Positions 8,283 to 17,752 of a stretch of 64,000 bases of DNA are shown here, in pieces; position 1 is the first letter of the stretch; each line of letters starts with the position of its first letter. The translations under genes and the position numbers were made by a program. The stretch comes from Clavibacter californiensis (GTDB taxonomy: Bacteria; Actinomycetota; Actinomycetes; Actinomycetales; Microbacteriaceae), in NCBI RefSeq assembly GCF_021952865.1, contig NZ_CP040792.1:2170001-2234000 (forward strand), given 5' to 3'. A model generated the notes under the pieces. That model searched no databases. It was not told the origin of the DNA and saw only the letters and a program-made list of their open reading frames with translations.

Positions 8283-8327
8283 ACGACGAAGCGGCCGGAT
8301 CCCGAGGGGATCCGGCCGCTTCGTCGT
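8283..8327. terminator. Bidirectional terminator between rnpB and ppgK
   Basis: Two perfect 20-base arms (8283-8302 and 8308-8327) enclose a five-base loop. The hairpin is 20 bp, GC-rich in the middle, and its outer bases give TCGTCGT on the plus strand. It lies between convergent genes and can serve both. Confidence 0.9.
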
Positions 8328-8347
8328 GCGGGCGCGTGCGCCCCGGC

Positions 8348-9169
8348 TCAGTCCTCGGGCTTCGTCTTGTCGACGAGGTCGGCTGCGGGCGCGTGCGTGC
8401 TCGCGCCGACCGCGTGCGCGGCGAGGGCCGCGGCGCCCATGATGCCCGCGTTGTTGCGCAGCTCCGCCGGCACGATCGGGGTGCGCAGTCGCAGCAGCGG
8501 CAGGAAGTGCTTGTGGTTCTTGGACACGCCGCCGCCCACGATGAACAGCTCCGGCCACATCAGCTTCTCGAGCTGTCCGTAGTACACCTGCAGCCGGGCG
8601 GCCCAGCGCTTCCAGTTGAGGTGCGCGCGCTCCTTGGCTGCGTACGAGGCGCGGCGCTCGAAGTCGCGGCGGCCCGCGACGTCCATGTGGCCGAGCTCGG
8701 CGTTCGGGATGAGGACGCCGTCGTGGATCAGGGCCGTGCCGATGCCCGTGCCGAGCGTGGTCATGATGACGAGACCGCGCACGTCCTTGGCCGCGCCGTA
8801 GCGGGCCTCGGCGTAGCCGGCGGCGTCCGCATCGTTGACGAAGGTGATCTCGAGGCCCAGGCGCTCCTCGAAGAGCTTCTCGGCCTCGAGGCCGATCCAG
8901 GTGGGGGAGACGTTGGCGGCCGACATGGTCGTGCCGTGCACGATCGCGGCGGGGAAGCACACGCCGAGGGGCGTGCCCTCGGGGACCTCGCCGAGCGCCT
9001 CGATGATCTGCTTCACGGTCGCCACGATGTCCTCGGGCTCGCCGCCCTGCGGCGTCGGCAGCTTGACGCGCTCGCTCTTCAGCTCGCCGCTCACGACGTC
9101 CACGATGGCGCCCTTGATGCCGGTCCCGCCGATGTCGATGCCGATTGCGGTCGTCGCGTCCTCGCTCAT
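8348..9169 (-). CDS. ppgK: Polyphosphate glucokinase
   Basis: A 273-residue ROK-family kinase that phosphorylates glucose with polyphosphate (and usually ATP). Seen: phosphate-binding motif GIDIGGTGIKGA (~9-20), catalytic Asp region VNDADAAGYAEARYG, second phosphate motif TLGTGIGTALI and ELGHMDV. The zinc-type CxCGxxGC motif of many ROK repressors is absent, as usual for PpgK. ATG 9169 is chosen over the longer frame because TAGGGT (9177-9182, minus) ends seven bases upstream, giving a leaderless mRNA that begins at or near this codon. It is convergent with rnpB. Confidence 0.94.
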   Translation of the reverse strand: MSEDATTAIGIDIGGTGIKGAIVDVVSGELKSERVKLPTPQGGEPEDIVATVKQIIEALGEVPEGTPLGVCFPAAIVHGTTMSAANVSPTWIGLEAEKLFEERLGLEITFVNDADAAGYAEARYGAAKDVRGLVIMTTLGTGIGTALIHDGVLIPNAELGHMDVAGRRDFERRASYAAKERAHLNWKRWAARLQVYYGQLEKLMWPELFIVGGGVSKNHKHFLPLLRLRTPIVPAELRNNAGIMGAAALAAHAVGASTHAPAADLVDKTKPED

Positions 9170-9243
9170 GGAAGCGACCCTACCGGCTCGCCCGACCGCG
9201 GTCGCTCGCCGCACGCGTCGCGGACGGGCCTAGCATCGGCAGC

Positions 9244-9426
9244 ATGAGCGACAGCGACGAGCAGTACTGGTACGACGACCGCACGGGCGAGGTGGAGAAG
9301 GGGATGCTGTCCCCGGCAGCGCATCGGATCGGCCCGTTCGCCTCGGCGGAGGAGGCGGCCAGGGCACCGCAGCGGCTGCGCGAGCGCGCTGAGCAGTGGG
9401 CGGCGGAGGACCGCGACGACGACTGA
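9244..9426 (+). CDS. Conserved small acidic protein, 60 aa
   Basis: A 60-residue acidic protein: YWYDDRTGEVEKGMLSPAAH, then GPFASAEEAARAPQRLRERA and an acidic tail. I recognise this as a small conserved actinobacterial family that is sometimes mislabelled as methionine aminopeptidase; nothing in it supports an enzyme. The GPFxSxEEAxRA part resembles a half SPOR-like motif. TAGCAT (9231-9236) ends seven bases before ATG 9244, so it is probably leaderless. It is divergent from ppgK and convergent with panB. Confidence 0.82.
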   Translation: MSDSDEQYWYDDRTGEVEKGMLSPAAHRIGPFASAEEAARAPQRLRERAEQWAAEDRDDD

Positions 9427-9435
9427 TCCCGCGGA

Positions 9436-10305
9436 TCAGTCGGAGTAGCTCTCCGCCTCCGCGGGGAACGCGCCGCTGACGACGTCGTCGCGGTAGCGCG
9501 TCGCCGCGTCCAGGAGCACCGCGCGCATGTCCGCGTAGCGCCGCACGAAGCGCGGCACGCGGCCGCTCGTCAGGCCGGCGAAGTCGGTCCAGACCAGGAT
9601 CTGCCCGTCCGTGCCGTTCCCCGCGCCGATGCCGATGGTGGGGATGCGCAGCTCCTCGCTGACGCGCCGCGCGATCTCCTGGGGCACCATCTCGAGCACC
9701 ACGGCGAACGCGCCGGCGTCCTGGACGGCGCGCGCGTCGGCGAGGAGCGCCTCGGCGGCGTCCCCGCGACCCTGGATGATGTGGCCGCCGAGTCCGTGCT
9801 CGCTCTGCGGCGTGAACCCGACGTGTCCCATCACCGGGATGCCCGAGGAGACGATCCGGCGGATCTGCTCGGCGCTGCGCACGCCGCCCTCGAGCTTCAC
9901 GGCGTGGGCCCGCGCCTCCTTCATGAACCGCACCGACGTGGCGAGCGCCTGGTCGGGGCCGGACTCGTAGGACCCGAACGGCAGGTCGGCGACCACGAGC
10001 GCGCGGGCGGCCGAGGCGGCGACCGCGCGCGCCAACGGGATGAGCTCGTCCACCGTGACGGGGACGGTCGTGTCGTATCCGAGCACGGTGTTCCCGGCGG
10101 AGTCGCCGACGAGCAGGAAGTCGATGCCGGCCTCGTCGAACACGCCGGCCGTGAGCATGTCGTAGCTGGTGAGTCCCGTGATCTTGAGGCCCTGCTCCTT
10201 CGCCCGGGCGAAGTGCCGGATGCGCACCCGCCGGGGACCCGCGTCGGGCTCGCTCGGGAGGCGGGCGGGATCGGACGGGGAGACGGCAGCGTCGGGGCTC
10301 TGCAT
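9436..10305 (-). CDS. panB: 3-Methyl-2-oxobutanoate hydroxymethyltransferase
   Basis: PanB transfers a hydroxymethyl group from methylene-tetrahydrofolate to ketoisovalerate, the first committed step to pantothenate. The 289-residue protein has the family blocks: [20 protein letters not shown], the metal and substrate region [34 protein letters not shown] and the catalytic Glu in VLEMVP. The N-terminus has about 25 extra residues rich in Pro, Ser and Asp. TAGACT (10313-10318, minus) ends seven bases before ATG 10305: leaderless layout. No panC or panD is in the window. Confidence 0.96.
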   Translation of the reverse strand: MQSPDAAVSPSDPARLPSEPDAGPRRVRIRHFARAKEQGLKITGLTSYDMLTAGVFDEAGIDFLLVGDSAGNTVLGYDTTVPVTVDELIPLARAVAASAARALVVADLPFGSYESGPDQALATSVRFMKEARAHAVKLEGGVRSAEQIRRIVSSGIPVMGHVGFTPQSEHGLGGHIIQGRGDAAEALLADARAVQDAGAFAVVLEMVPQEIARRVSEELRIPTIGIGAGNGTDGQILVWTDFAGLTSGRVPRFVRRYADMRAVLLDAATRYRDDVVSGAFPAEAESYSD

Positions 10306-10390
10306 GCCTCGGAGTCTACGGCGGGCCTCGCGAGCGCTCGGCCCGACCCCTGGTCAGCCGGTAGGTTGGACTCCGACGAGAGGGTGGTGG

Positions 10391-11728
10391 ATGGACAAGC
10401 AGCGTGACTTCGTCCTGCGGACGATCGAGGAGCGCGGGATCAAGTTCGTGCGCCTGTGGTTCACCGACGTGACCGGCACCCTGAAGTCGGTGGCGATCGC
10501 CCCGGCGGAGGTCGAGGGAGCGTTCGCGGAGGGCCTCGGGTTCGACGGCTCGGCCATCGAGGGCCTCACCCGCTCGTACGAGGCCGACATGCTGGCCCAC
10601 CCGGATCCGACGACCTTCCAGATCCTCCCGTGGCGCGGCGAGATCGACCCCACCGCGCGCATGTTCTGCGACATCTCGACGCCGGACGGGCAGCCCGCCA
10701 TCGCGGATCCGCGCAACGTCCTCAAGCGCACGCTGGAGAAGGCGGCCGACCGCGGCTTCACCTTCTACACGCACCCCGAGATCGAGTTCTACCTCCTCAA
10801 GTCGAGCGAGTTCGGCGTCGACGGCCCGGAGCCCGTGGACGCGGCCGGCTACTTCGACAACGTCCCCGGCGGCACGGCGCACGACTTCCGCCGCCGCTCG
10901 GTGCGCATGCTCGAGGACCTCGGCATCTCCGTGGAATTCAGCCACCACGAGGCGGGCCCCGGCCAGAACGAGATCGATCTCCGCTACGCGGACGCCCTCA
11001 CCACGGCCGACAACATCATGACGTTCCGCACGGTCATCAAGGAGGTGGCCATCGAGCAGGGCGTCTACGCGACGTTCATGCCGAAGCCCCTCGCGGCGCA
11101 CCCCGGCAGCGGGATGCACACGCACATGTCGCTCTTCGAAGGCGACGTCAACGCGTTCTACGCGTCCGGCGCCGAGTACCAGCTCTCCACCATCGGCCGC
11201 CAGTTCATCGCGGGCCTCCTCAAGCACGCCCCGGAGATCACGGCCGTCACGAACCAGTTCGTGAACTCGTACAAGCGCCTGTGGGGCGGCGGCGAGGCCC
11301 CGAGCTTCGTGACGTGGGGCCACAACAACCGCTCCGCGCTCGTGCGGGTGCCGTTGTACAAGCCCAACAAGGGCAACAGCTCGCGCGTCGAGTACCGCGC
11401 CATCGACTCCGCGGCGAACCCGTACCTGTCGTTCTCCCTCATGCTGGCCGCGGGCCTCAAGGGCATCGAGGAGGGCTACGAGCTGCCGGCCGAGGCGGAG
11501 GACAACGTGTGGACCCTGAGCGACGCCGAGCGCCGCGCCCTCGGGTACGCGCCGCTGCCGTCGAGCCTCGACCACGCGATCCAGCTCATGGAGCGCTCCG
11601 AGCTCGTCGCCGAGACGCTGGGGGAGCAGGTGTTCAACTACGTGCTGCTCAACAAGCGGCAGGAATGGCGCGACTACCGCGCTCAGGTGACGCCGTACGA
11701 GCTCCGCTCCAACCTCGAGATGCTCTGA
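10391..11728 (+). CDS. glnA2: Glutamine synthetase, GlnA2 type (GS I-alpha)
   Basis: A 445-residue glutamine synthetase-fold enzyme. Conserved blocks: FDGSAIEGL, PEIEFYLL, HHEAGPGQNEIDLRYADAL, GSGMHTHMSL, NRSALVRVP and RVEYRAID. It is about 30 residues shorter than GlnA1 at 14900 and its region near the adenylylation loop reads YELPAEAEDNVW, without the NLYxLPPEE context, so control by GlnE is unlikely. Gene order glnA2-glnE matches mycobacteria and corynebacteria. ATG 10391 follows GAGAGGGTGG, and TAGGTT about 20 bases further upstream is a possible -10. GlnA2 enzymes may act on glutamate or on gamma-glutamylation substrates; only the fold is certain. Confidence 0.93.
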   Translation: MDKQRDFVLRTIEERGIKFVRLWFTDVTGTLKSVAIAPAEVEGAFAEGLGFDGSAIEGLTRSYEADMLAHPDPTTFQILPWRGEIDPTARMFCDISTPDGQPAIADPRNVLKRTLEKAADRGFTFYTHPEIEFYLLKSSEFGVDGPEPVDAAGYFDNVPGGTAHDFRRRSVRMLEDLGISVEFSHHEAGPGQNEIDLRYADALTTADNIMTFRTVIKEVAIEQGVYATFMPKPLAAHPGSGMHTHMSLFEGDVNAFYASGAEYQLSTIGRQFIAGLLKHAPEITAVTNQFVNSYKRLWGGGEAPSFVTWGHNNRSALVRVPLYKPNKGNSSRVEYRAIDSAANPYLSFSLMLAAGLKGIEEGYELPAEAEDNVWTLSDAERRALGYAPLPSSLDHAIQLMERSELVAETLGEQVFNYVLLNKRQEWRDYRAQVTPYELRSNLEML

Positions 11729-11786
11729 TCCGGATCCCCGCCAGGAGCATCACGACCGAAGTCCGACGACGAGGCCGGAGCCAGCC

Positions 11787-14700
11787 ATGAGACGTGGGCA
11801 GACGCTGCTCGGCGCCCTCGCGCGCGCGGGCTTCGCGCGTCTCAGCGAGGTCGGCGAGGCCCTCGAGGAGGCCGCGGAGCTGTCCGGGTGGACCGAGGCG
11901 GATCTCGTGGAGGCGCTGCACTCCAGCGCGGACCCGGACGGGGCGCTCGACGCCCTCGTCCGGCTGCTCCGCGAGGATCCCGAGCGCACCCGCGCCGTCC
12001 TCGCCGACCCCGATGCCCGCCACCGGTTGGCGCGGGTGATCGGTTCGTCGCGCGGCCTCGCGGAGTTCCTCACGCGTCACACGGACGAGCTCGAGGCCTT
12101 CGCCCGTCCGCTCGAGGGGATGCCCGCGCCCGCCGACGTCCGCACCCGCATGCTGGAGTCGGTCCACGCGGTCGACGGCGTGGCGGGGATCACCGGCACG
12201 CCCGCGCGGACGGCCCTGCGGATCCGCTACCGCGCGCTCGTGGCGCGCGTCGCGGCGTGGGACCTCGTGCACCCGGATCCGCTCGCGGCCGTGCGACCCG
12301 TGACCGCCGCCCTGGCAGACCTCGCCGGGGCCGCCCTCGAGGCGTCGCTCGCCGTCGCCCGGGCGGAGCTGTCCGCGCCCGGCAGCTTCGGCCGCGCGCG
12401 ACCCGAGGAGATCGCCGCCACGCGCCTCGCGATCATCGGCATGGGCAAGGCGGGCGCCCGCGAGCTCAACTACGTCAGCGACGTCGACGTGATCTTCGTC
12501 GCCGAGGCCGCGACCGACGCGGACGACCGACCCGTCATCGAGCCGGCCCGTGCGGTCGAGCTCGCGACGCGCCTCGCCGTGCTGGCCATGCGCGGCATCG
12601 ACGAGCACGAGATCGAGCCGGCCCTCTGGGAGGTGGACGCCAACCTCCGGCCCGAGGGGAAGGCCGGCGCGCTCGTCCGCACGCTCGACTCGCACCTCGC
12701 GTACTACGAGCGGTGGGCGAAGGACTGGGAGTTCCAGGCTCTGCTCAAGGCTCGTCCGCTCGCGGGTGATGCCGAGCTGGGCGGGCGGTACGCCGACGCC
12801 GTCGCGCCGCTCGTCTGGTCCAGCGCGTCGCGCGAGGGGTTCGTCGGACAGGTCCAGCGGATGCGCACGCGCGTCACGGACAACATCCCCGCCGATCAGC
12901 TGCACCAGCAGATCAAGCTCGGGCCGGGTGGTATCCGCGACATCGAGTTCACGGTCCAGCTCCTCCAGCTCGTGCACGGCCAGGGCGACGAGACCGTCAG
13001 GGACCGCAGCACGCTCGCCGCGCTGGTGGCGCTCGCGGACGCCGGCTACATCGGGCGCACGGAGGCCGGCGAGTTCGCGAAGGACTACCGCTACCTCCGG
13101 CTCCTCGAGCACCGGCTGCAGCTGGAGCAGCTGCGGCGCACGCACCTGATGCCCACCGATGAGGAGCGGATGCGGATCCTCGCGCGCAGCACCGGCCTGG
13201 ACGGACGCGCGGAGGAGCTCACGGCCCGGTGGACCGCCACGAAGACCGCCGTGCGCACGCTGCACGAGCGGCTGTTCTACCGGCCGCTCCTCGCCGCGGT
13301 CGCGTCGCTGCCCGAGGAGTCGCTCGCGCTCACCAGCGACCAGGCCGCCGCTCGCCTGTCCGCCATCGGATTCGTCGACGCGCGTGGGGCGCTCGCGCAC
13401 ATCCGCGCGCTGACGCAGGGGGTCTCGCGCAGCTCCGCCATCCAGCGCCACCTGCTCCCCGTGCTCCTGCAGTGGTTCGCGGACGGCCCGGATCCCGACC
13501 ACGGCCTGCTCGCGTTCCGCCGGCTCAGCGAGGCGCTGGGGGAGTCGGACTGGTTCCTCCGGATGCTCCGGGACTCGGCCGGTGCCGCGCAGCGCCTCGC
13601 GCAGGTGCTCTCGGGATCCCGCTTCGTCTCGGAGCTGCTCGACCGCGTCCCCGAGACCGCCGCGTGGCTCGCGCGCGACGAGGACCTGCGCCCCCGCACC
13701 TGGGCGGCCCTCGAGGAGGAGGCCGTCGCCACGGTGAACCGGCATCCCACAGCCGATGCCGCCGCGGCCGCGTTGCGCACGCTCCGCCGCCGCGAGATCC
13801 TCCGACTCGCCATCGGCGCGATCGTGGGCGTCACGCACGTCGAGACCCTCGGACCCTCCCTGGCCGACATCACCACGGCGACGCTGCGTGGTGTCATGCG
13901 CGCAATCCGCCGCGAAGACGGACCCTGGCCCGAGTTCGCCGTGGTCGCGATGGGCCGCTACGGCGGCGCGGAGCTCGGCTTCGGTTCCGACGCCGATGTC
14001 ATGTACGTGTTCCGCCCGATCGCCGGCATGGATCCCGAGCTGGCCCAACGCCGCGCCCAGCTCATCGTCTCCGAGCTGACGCGCCTCACGGAGGACTCCC
14101 GCCTCCCGCTCGACCTCGACACCGGCCTCCGGCCCGAGGGACGCAACGGGCCCGTGGTGCGCTCGTTCGCGTCCTACCGCGCCTACTACGAGCGCTGGTC
14201 CCTCACCTGGGAGGCGCAGGCGCTGCTCCGCGCACGCGGGGTCGTCGGCGACAGCGGCCTCATCGCCGACTTCGCATCCCTCGCCGACCGCATCCGCTAC
14301 CCCGAGGCCATCGGCGACGCGGACGTACGCGAGATCAAGCGCATCAAGGCGCGCGTGGAGAACGAGCGGCTCCCGCAGGGTGCGGATCCCACACGGCATC
14401 TGAAGCTCGGCCGAGGATCCCTCAGCGACGTGGAGTGGCTGGTGCAGCTGATCCAGCTCCAGCACGCGCACGCGCATCCCGCCCTGCGGACGCCGACCAC
14501 TCTCGGGGCCCTCGACGCCGCCGTGGCCTCGCACATCGTGGCCGAGGGCGACGCCGTGCGTCTCCGGGATGCCTGGCTCCTCGCGTCGCGGGTCCGCTCC
14601 GCGATGACGCTCTGGACGAATCGCACGGCTGACGTCCTGCCCGCCGAGCGCGCCGCGCTCGACGCCGTCGCGCGGCTCCTCGAGTACCCGCCCGGATCAG

Positions 14701-14807
14701 CGTCGGTGCTCGAGGAGGAGTACCTCGGAGTCACCCGCCGCTCCCGCGCCGTCTTCGAGCGCCTGTTCTACGGGGTCGACGACCGGCCCGATCCGCGGGG
14801 CGCCTGA
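11787..14807 (+). CDS. glnE: Glutamine-synthetase adenylyltransferase / deadenylylase
   Basis: A 1006-residue two-domain nucleotidyltransferase that adds AMP to, and removes it from, glutamine synthetase. Each half has the signature GxGxxGxxELxxxSDxD: GMGKAGARELNYVSDVDVIF near residue 220 (deadenylylase half) and AMGRYGGAELGFGSDADVMY near 720 (adenylylase half). The central helical regulatory region lies between. It starts at ATG 11787, 58 bases after glnA2, and is likely cotranscribed. Its target is the divergent-lineage GlnA1 encoded convergently just downstream, which carries the Tyr site. Confidence 0.97.
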   Translation: MRRGQTLLGALARAGFARLSEVGEALEEAAELSGWTEADLVEALHSSADPDGALDALVRLLREDPERTRAVLADPDARHRLARVIGSSRGLAEFLTRHTDELEAFARPLEGMPAPADVRTRMLESVHAVDGVAGITGTPARTALRIRYRALVARVAAWDLVHPDPLAAVRPVTAALADLAGAALEASLAVARAELSAPGSFGRARPEEIAATRLAIIGMGKAGARELNYVSDVDVIFVAEAATDADDRPVIEPARAVELATRLAVLAMRGIDEHEIEPALWEVDANLRPEGKAGALVRTLDSHLAYYERWAKDWEFQALLKARPLAGDAELGGRYADAVAPLVWSSASREGFVGQVQRMRTRVTDNIPADQLHQQIKLGPGGIRDIEFTVQLLQLVHGQGDETVRDRSTLAALVALADAGYIGRTEAGEFAKDYRYLRLLEHRLQLEQLRRTHLMPTDEERMRILARSTGLDGRAEELTARWTATKTAVRTLHERLFYRPLLAAVASLPEESLALTSDQAAARLSAIGFVDARGALAHIRALTQGVSRSSAIQRHLLPVLLQWFADGPDPDHGLLAFRRLSEALGESDWFLRMLRDSAGAAQRLAQVLSGSRFVSELLDRVPETAAWLARDEDLRPRTWAALEEEAVATVNRHPTADAAAAALRTLRRREILRLAIGAIVGVTHVETLGPSLADITTATLRGVMRAIRREDGPWPEFAVVAMGRYGGAELGFGSDADVMYVFRPIAGMDPELAQRRAQLIVSELTRLTEDSRLPLDLDTGLRPEGRNGPVVRSFASYRAYYERWSLTWEAQALLRARGVVGDSGLIADFASLADRIRYPEAIGDADVREIKRIKARVENERLPQGADPTRHLKLGRGSLSDVEWLVQLIQLQHAHAHPALRTPTTLGALDAAVASHIVAEGDAVRLRDAWLLASRVRSAMTLWTNRTADVLPAERAALDAVARLLEYPPGSASVLEEEYLGVTRRSRAVFERLFYGVDDRPDPRGA

Positions 14808-14835
14808 CACCCTCGGTTCCTCGGCACCGACGACG

Positions 14836-14867
14836 ACGGGCCGCCCTCCCGGAGGAGGACGGCCCGT
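14836..14867. terminator. Terminator between convergent glnE and glnA1
   Basis: Outer arms ACGGGCCG (14836-14843) and CGGCCCGT (14860-14867) enclose CCCTCCCGGAGGAGGA, which itself folds (CCTCC/GGAGG). Its position between two convergent stops supports a shared terminator. Confidence 0.8.
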
Positions 14868-14899
14868 GCGTCACGCACCCCCATCGGGTGCCGGCGGGA

Positions 14900-16324
14900 T
14901 CAGACGCCGTAGTACAGCTCGAACTCGAACGGGTGCGGGCGCTGCGCGAGGGGCTTGATCTCCATCTCGCGCTTGTACTCGATCCACGTCTCGATCAGGT
15001 CGGGCGTGAACACGTTGCCCGCGGTGAGGAACTCGTGGTCCGCCTCGAGCGCCTCGAGCGCCGCACCGAGCGACGCGGGGACCTGCGGGATGTTCTTCGC
15101 CTCCTCGGGCGGGAGCTCGTAGAGGTCCTTGTCGACGGGCTCGTGCGGCTCGATGCGGTTCTTGATGCCGTCGATGCCCGCCATCAGCTGCGCCGCGAAC
15201 GCGAGGTACGGGTTGCTCGACGCATCCGGCGCACGGAACTCGATGCGCTTCGCCTTCGGGTTCGTGCCCGTGATCGGGATCCGGATCGACGCCGAGCGGT
15301 TGCCCGCCGAGTAGACCAGGTTCACGGGCGCCTCGAAGCCCGGCACGAGGCGGTGGTACGAGTTCACCGTCGGGTTCGTGAACGCCAGGATCGCCGGCGC
15401 GTGCTTGAGGATCCCGCCGATGTACCAGCGCGCGAGGTCCGACAGACCGCCGTAGCCGGCCTCGTCGTAGAACAGCGGCTTGCCGTCGTTCCACAGCGAC
15501 TGGTGCGTGTGCATGCCCGAGCCGTTGTCGCCGAACAGCGGCTTCGGCATGAACGTGGCCGTCTTGCCCCACTGCTCGGCCGTGTTCTTGACGATGTACT
15601 TGAACTTCAGGATGTCGTCCGCCGCGTGCACCATCGTGTCGAAGCGGTAGTTGATCTCCGCCTGCCCACCGGTGCCCACCTCGTGGTGCGCGCGCTCCAG
15701 GATGAGTCCGGCATCGATCAGCTTGAGGCTGATGTCATCACGCAGATCGGCCTGCTTGTCGACCGGGCTGACCGGGAAGTAGCCGCCCTTGTACGGCGTC
15801 TTGTTGCCCAGGTTGCCGCCCTCCTCCTCACGTCCCGAGTTCCACGCACCCTCCTCGGAGTCGACCGAGTAGAAGCTCGTGTGCTGGTTCACCTCGTAGC
15901 GGACGTCGTCGAAGATGTAGAACTCGGCCTCGGGCGCGAAGAACGCGGTGTCCGCGATCCCGGACGCGGCGAGGAACTTCTCCGCCTTCTTGGCCACCTG
16001 GCGCGGATCACGGGCGTAGATCTCGCCATTGCGCGGGTTGTAGATGTCGAACACCATGATCAGCGTGCGCTCGACACGGAACGGGTCCACGTACGCCGTC
16101 GTCACGTCCGGGATGAGCTGCATGTCCGACTCGTGGATGCTCGCGAAGCCGCGGATCGACGAGCCGTCGAACAGCTGGCCGACGGAGAAGAACTCCTCGT
16201 CGACGGTGGATGCGGGGATGTTGAAGTGCTGCTGCACCCCGGGCAGGTCGGTGAACCGGATATCGAGGAACTTGACGTCGGTGTCCTTGATGAACGCGAG
16301 CACCTCGGATGAGTCTCTGAACAT
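14900..16324 (-). CDS. glnA1: Glutamine synthetase type I, adenylylated (GlnA1)
   Basis: The main ammonium-assimilating glutamine synthetase, 474 residues (GS I-beta). Blocks: [71 protein letters not shown]. The adenylylation site is Tyr402 in [10 protein letters not shown], so GlnE (11787-14807) can switch it off. ATG 16324 has GGAG nine bases upstream. A -10 (TAGGGT, 16382-16387 minus) and a four-box GlnR-type operator (16398-16435) lie upstream; the box covers the -35 region and beyond, consistent with nitrogen-responsive transcription. Confidence 0.97.
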   Translation of the reverse strand: MFRDSSEVLAFIKDTDVKFLDIRFTDLPGVQQHFNIPASTVDEEFFSVGQLFDGSSIRGFASIHESDMQLIPDVTTAYVDPFRVERTLIMVFDIYNPRNGEIYARDPRQVAKKAEKFLAASGIADTAFFAPEAEFYIFDDVRYEVNQHTSFYSVDSEEGAWNSGREEEGGNLGNKTPYKGGYFPVSPVDKQADLRDDISLKLIDAGLILERAHHEVGTGGQAEINYRFDTMVHAADDILKFKYIVKNTAEQWGKTATFMPKPLFGDNGSGMHTHQSLWNDGKPLFYDEAGYGGLSDLARWYIGGILKHAPAILAFTNPTVNSYHRLVPGFEAPVNLVYSAGNRSASIRIPITGTNPKAKRIEFRAPDASSNPYLAFAAQLMAGIDGIKNRIEPHEPVDKDLYELPPEEAKNIPQVPASLGAALEALEADHEFLTAGNVFTPDLIETWIEYKREMEIKPLAQRPHPFEFELYYGV

Positions 16325-16381
16325 GTGGTGTCTCCAAAAGGGGGGCCGGAGCGGATGAGACTGACGGTTTCAGCCTCTCCG

Positions 16382-16435
16382 ACCCTAGAGGGCAGGGGTT
16401 ACTTCGCCATAACCGCCGTGTTTCCGCGATGTTAC
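16382..16435 (-). promoter_or_regulatory. glnA1 promoter with GlnR-type four-box operator
   Basis: Read on the minus strand from 16435: GTAAC, six bases, GAAAC, six bases, GTTAT, six bases, GTAAC (16398-16435). The a1-b1-a2-b2 pattern with six-base spacers is the published GlnR box of actinomycetes (gTnAC-n6-GaAAC). The -10 candidate TAGGGT is at 16382-16387 minus, so the box spans the -35 and upstream region. Activator or repressor mode cannot be read from sequence. Confidence 0.75.
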
Positions 16436-16518
16436 GCGGCCTGTCCCGGGCGAGTCGGCGACCGCTCCCAAGTCGGCGCGACCAGGGGATCCGCCTCACG
16501 CGCGCCTAGGATCGCAAG

Positions 16519-16947
16519 GTGCCCGCGATTCCCACGAACCCCGACCTCGGCGATCCCGGCCGCAACCGCTGGCCGGGGGAGCGCCTCGGGCTGCCGGAGC
16601 GCGGACGCGGGTCCGTCGCCCGCGCGGGTCGGCGCATCGTGGGGATCTGCATCGACTGGGCCATCGCCGTGCTGGTCTCCTGGGCGTTCTTCGCGTACGA
16701 CTCCACGGCGACGCTCGCGATCTTCGCGGTGATGCAGTACCTCCTCATCGTCACCCTCGGGGGGAGCATCGGCCACGTCGTGTTGGGCATGCGCGTGCGC
16801 CCTCTCGGCGGGGGATACGTGTCGCTGTGGCGGCCGGTCCTGCGCACCGTGCTGCTGTGCCTGGTCCTCCCCGCGGTCGTGTGGAACGCCGACCAGCGGG
16901 GCCTCCACGACGTGTTCTCGGGCACGGTGCTGGTGCGCACGTCCTGA
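16519..16947 (+). CDS. RDD-family membrane protein
   Basis: A 142-residue inner-membrane protein with three hydrophobic segments (about 46-65, 68-84 and 110-128). The RDD-type residues are recognisable as RAGRRIVGICIDW (first helix) and the following GHVVLGMRVRP. Function is unknown; RDD proteins are often linked to transport or cell-envelope stress. GTG 16519 has TAGGAT (16507-16512) six bases upstream, so the mRNA is probably leaderless. In actinobacteria this gene commonly sits next to glnA1 and a DUF4191 gene, as here. Confidence 0.85.
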   Translation: MPAIPTNPDLGDPGRNRWPGERLGLPERGRGSVARAGRRIVGICIDWAIAVLVSWAFFAYDSTATLAIFAVMQYLLIVTLGGSIGHVVLGMRVRPLGGGYVSLWRPVLRTVLLCLVLPAVVWNADQRGLHDVFSGTVLVRTS

Positions 16948-16972
16948 CCGCTTCGCCGTGTCGCGAGGGGCG

Positions 16973-17698
16973 TCAGCCGGGCTCGCACCCGAGGTACACG
17001 AGCTCCGGGTCGACGCCGCCGAGCACGACACGGGCGGGGGAGCCCGCGCGGACGGCGCCGAGCTCGCGGCTCTCGGTCTCCCGCCCGTCGTCGGAGCGCC
17101 CGGTGGTGACCTCGAAGCGGACGAGCGCGGCGCTGCAGTCCTCCGGCGCGGTCATGTCGAGGAGCGTGCACGACGTCGTGTCGATGCACTCGCTCGCGCG
17201 GGAGGCGGGATCGTCGACGGGCACGACGGTCGCCCCCTGGGTGAGGTCCGCGCCGACCGTCGTGAACCGCGCCCGCGTCGAGTCCTGGAAGCTGACCACG
17301 ACGACCAGCACCCCGGCCAATGCGCAGACCGCGGCGATCGAGGGCCCGAGACCGCGGCGGGCCCGCTCGCGTCGAGAGCGTCCGTAGGGCGACAGGCGCT
17401 CTGCCTGCGGATGCGACCGGGGCGGGTCCGAGCGCGCCGGCTCGCGGCGGGGTTCCGCGCGGCGCCCAGCGGCGGGTCCCGAAGAACCAGTGCCCGTCCG
17501 CTGGCGGAGGAGCAGGGCGTCCCGGGCCAGCGTCAGCTGGACGAAGCGCTCGTGCGCGCCCTTCAGCTGCTGGGGCGTGGCACCGGCCAGGCGGTCGGGG
17601 TGGGTCTCGCGAGCACGTCGGACGTACGCGCGGCTGATGGTCGCCCGATCCGCATCAGCCGCGACGCCGAGCAGCGCCGCAGCGGAGGCCTGATCCAT
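16973..17698 (-). CDS. Membrane-anchored J-domain protein
   Basis: A 241-residue protein of uncommon layout. Residues ~1-60 form a J domain: ALLGVAADADRATISRAYVR, then the diagnostic HPD in ETHPDRL (about residues 33-35), the loop that stimulates Hsp70/DnaK. A proline/arginine-rich linker (about 68-118) leads to one membrane helix (SIAAVCALAGVLVVVVSF). The rest would be outside the cell and contains four cysteines (ECIDTTSC, EDC, LGC) that could form disulfides. It is not DnaJ: no zinc fingers or C-terminal peptide-binding domain. Start ATG 17698. Role unknown; it could recruit DnaK to the membrane. Confidence 0.75.
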   Translation of the reverse strand: MDQASAAALLGVAADADRATISRAYVRRARETHPDRLAGATPQQLKGAHERFVQLTLARDALLLRQRTGTGSSGPAAGRRAEPRREPARSDPPRSHPQAERLSPYGRSRRERARRGLGPSIAAVCALAGVLVVVVSFQDSTRARFTTVGADLTQGATVVPVDDPASRASECIDTTSCTLLDMTAPEDCSAALVRFEVTTGRSDDGRETESRELGAVRAGSPARVVLGGVDPELVYLGCEPG

Positions 17699-17752
17699 GG
17701 GCTCAGTCTGCGCCGGGCACGGTGACGGCGCAAACGACCCGCGATCCGAGGA

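Noticed and set aside
9244-9426. Small gene as a methionine aminopeptidase
   Set aside because: Such labels exist for this family, but 60 acidic residues carry no metal-binding or catalytic motif.
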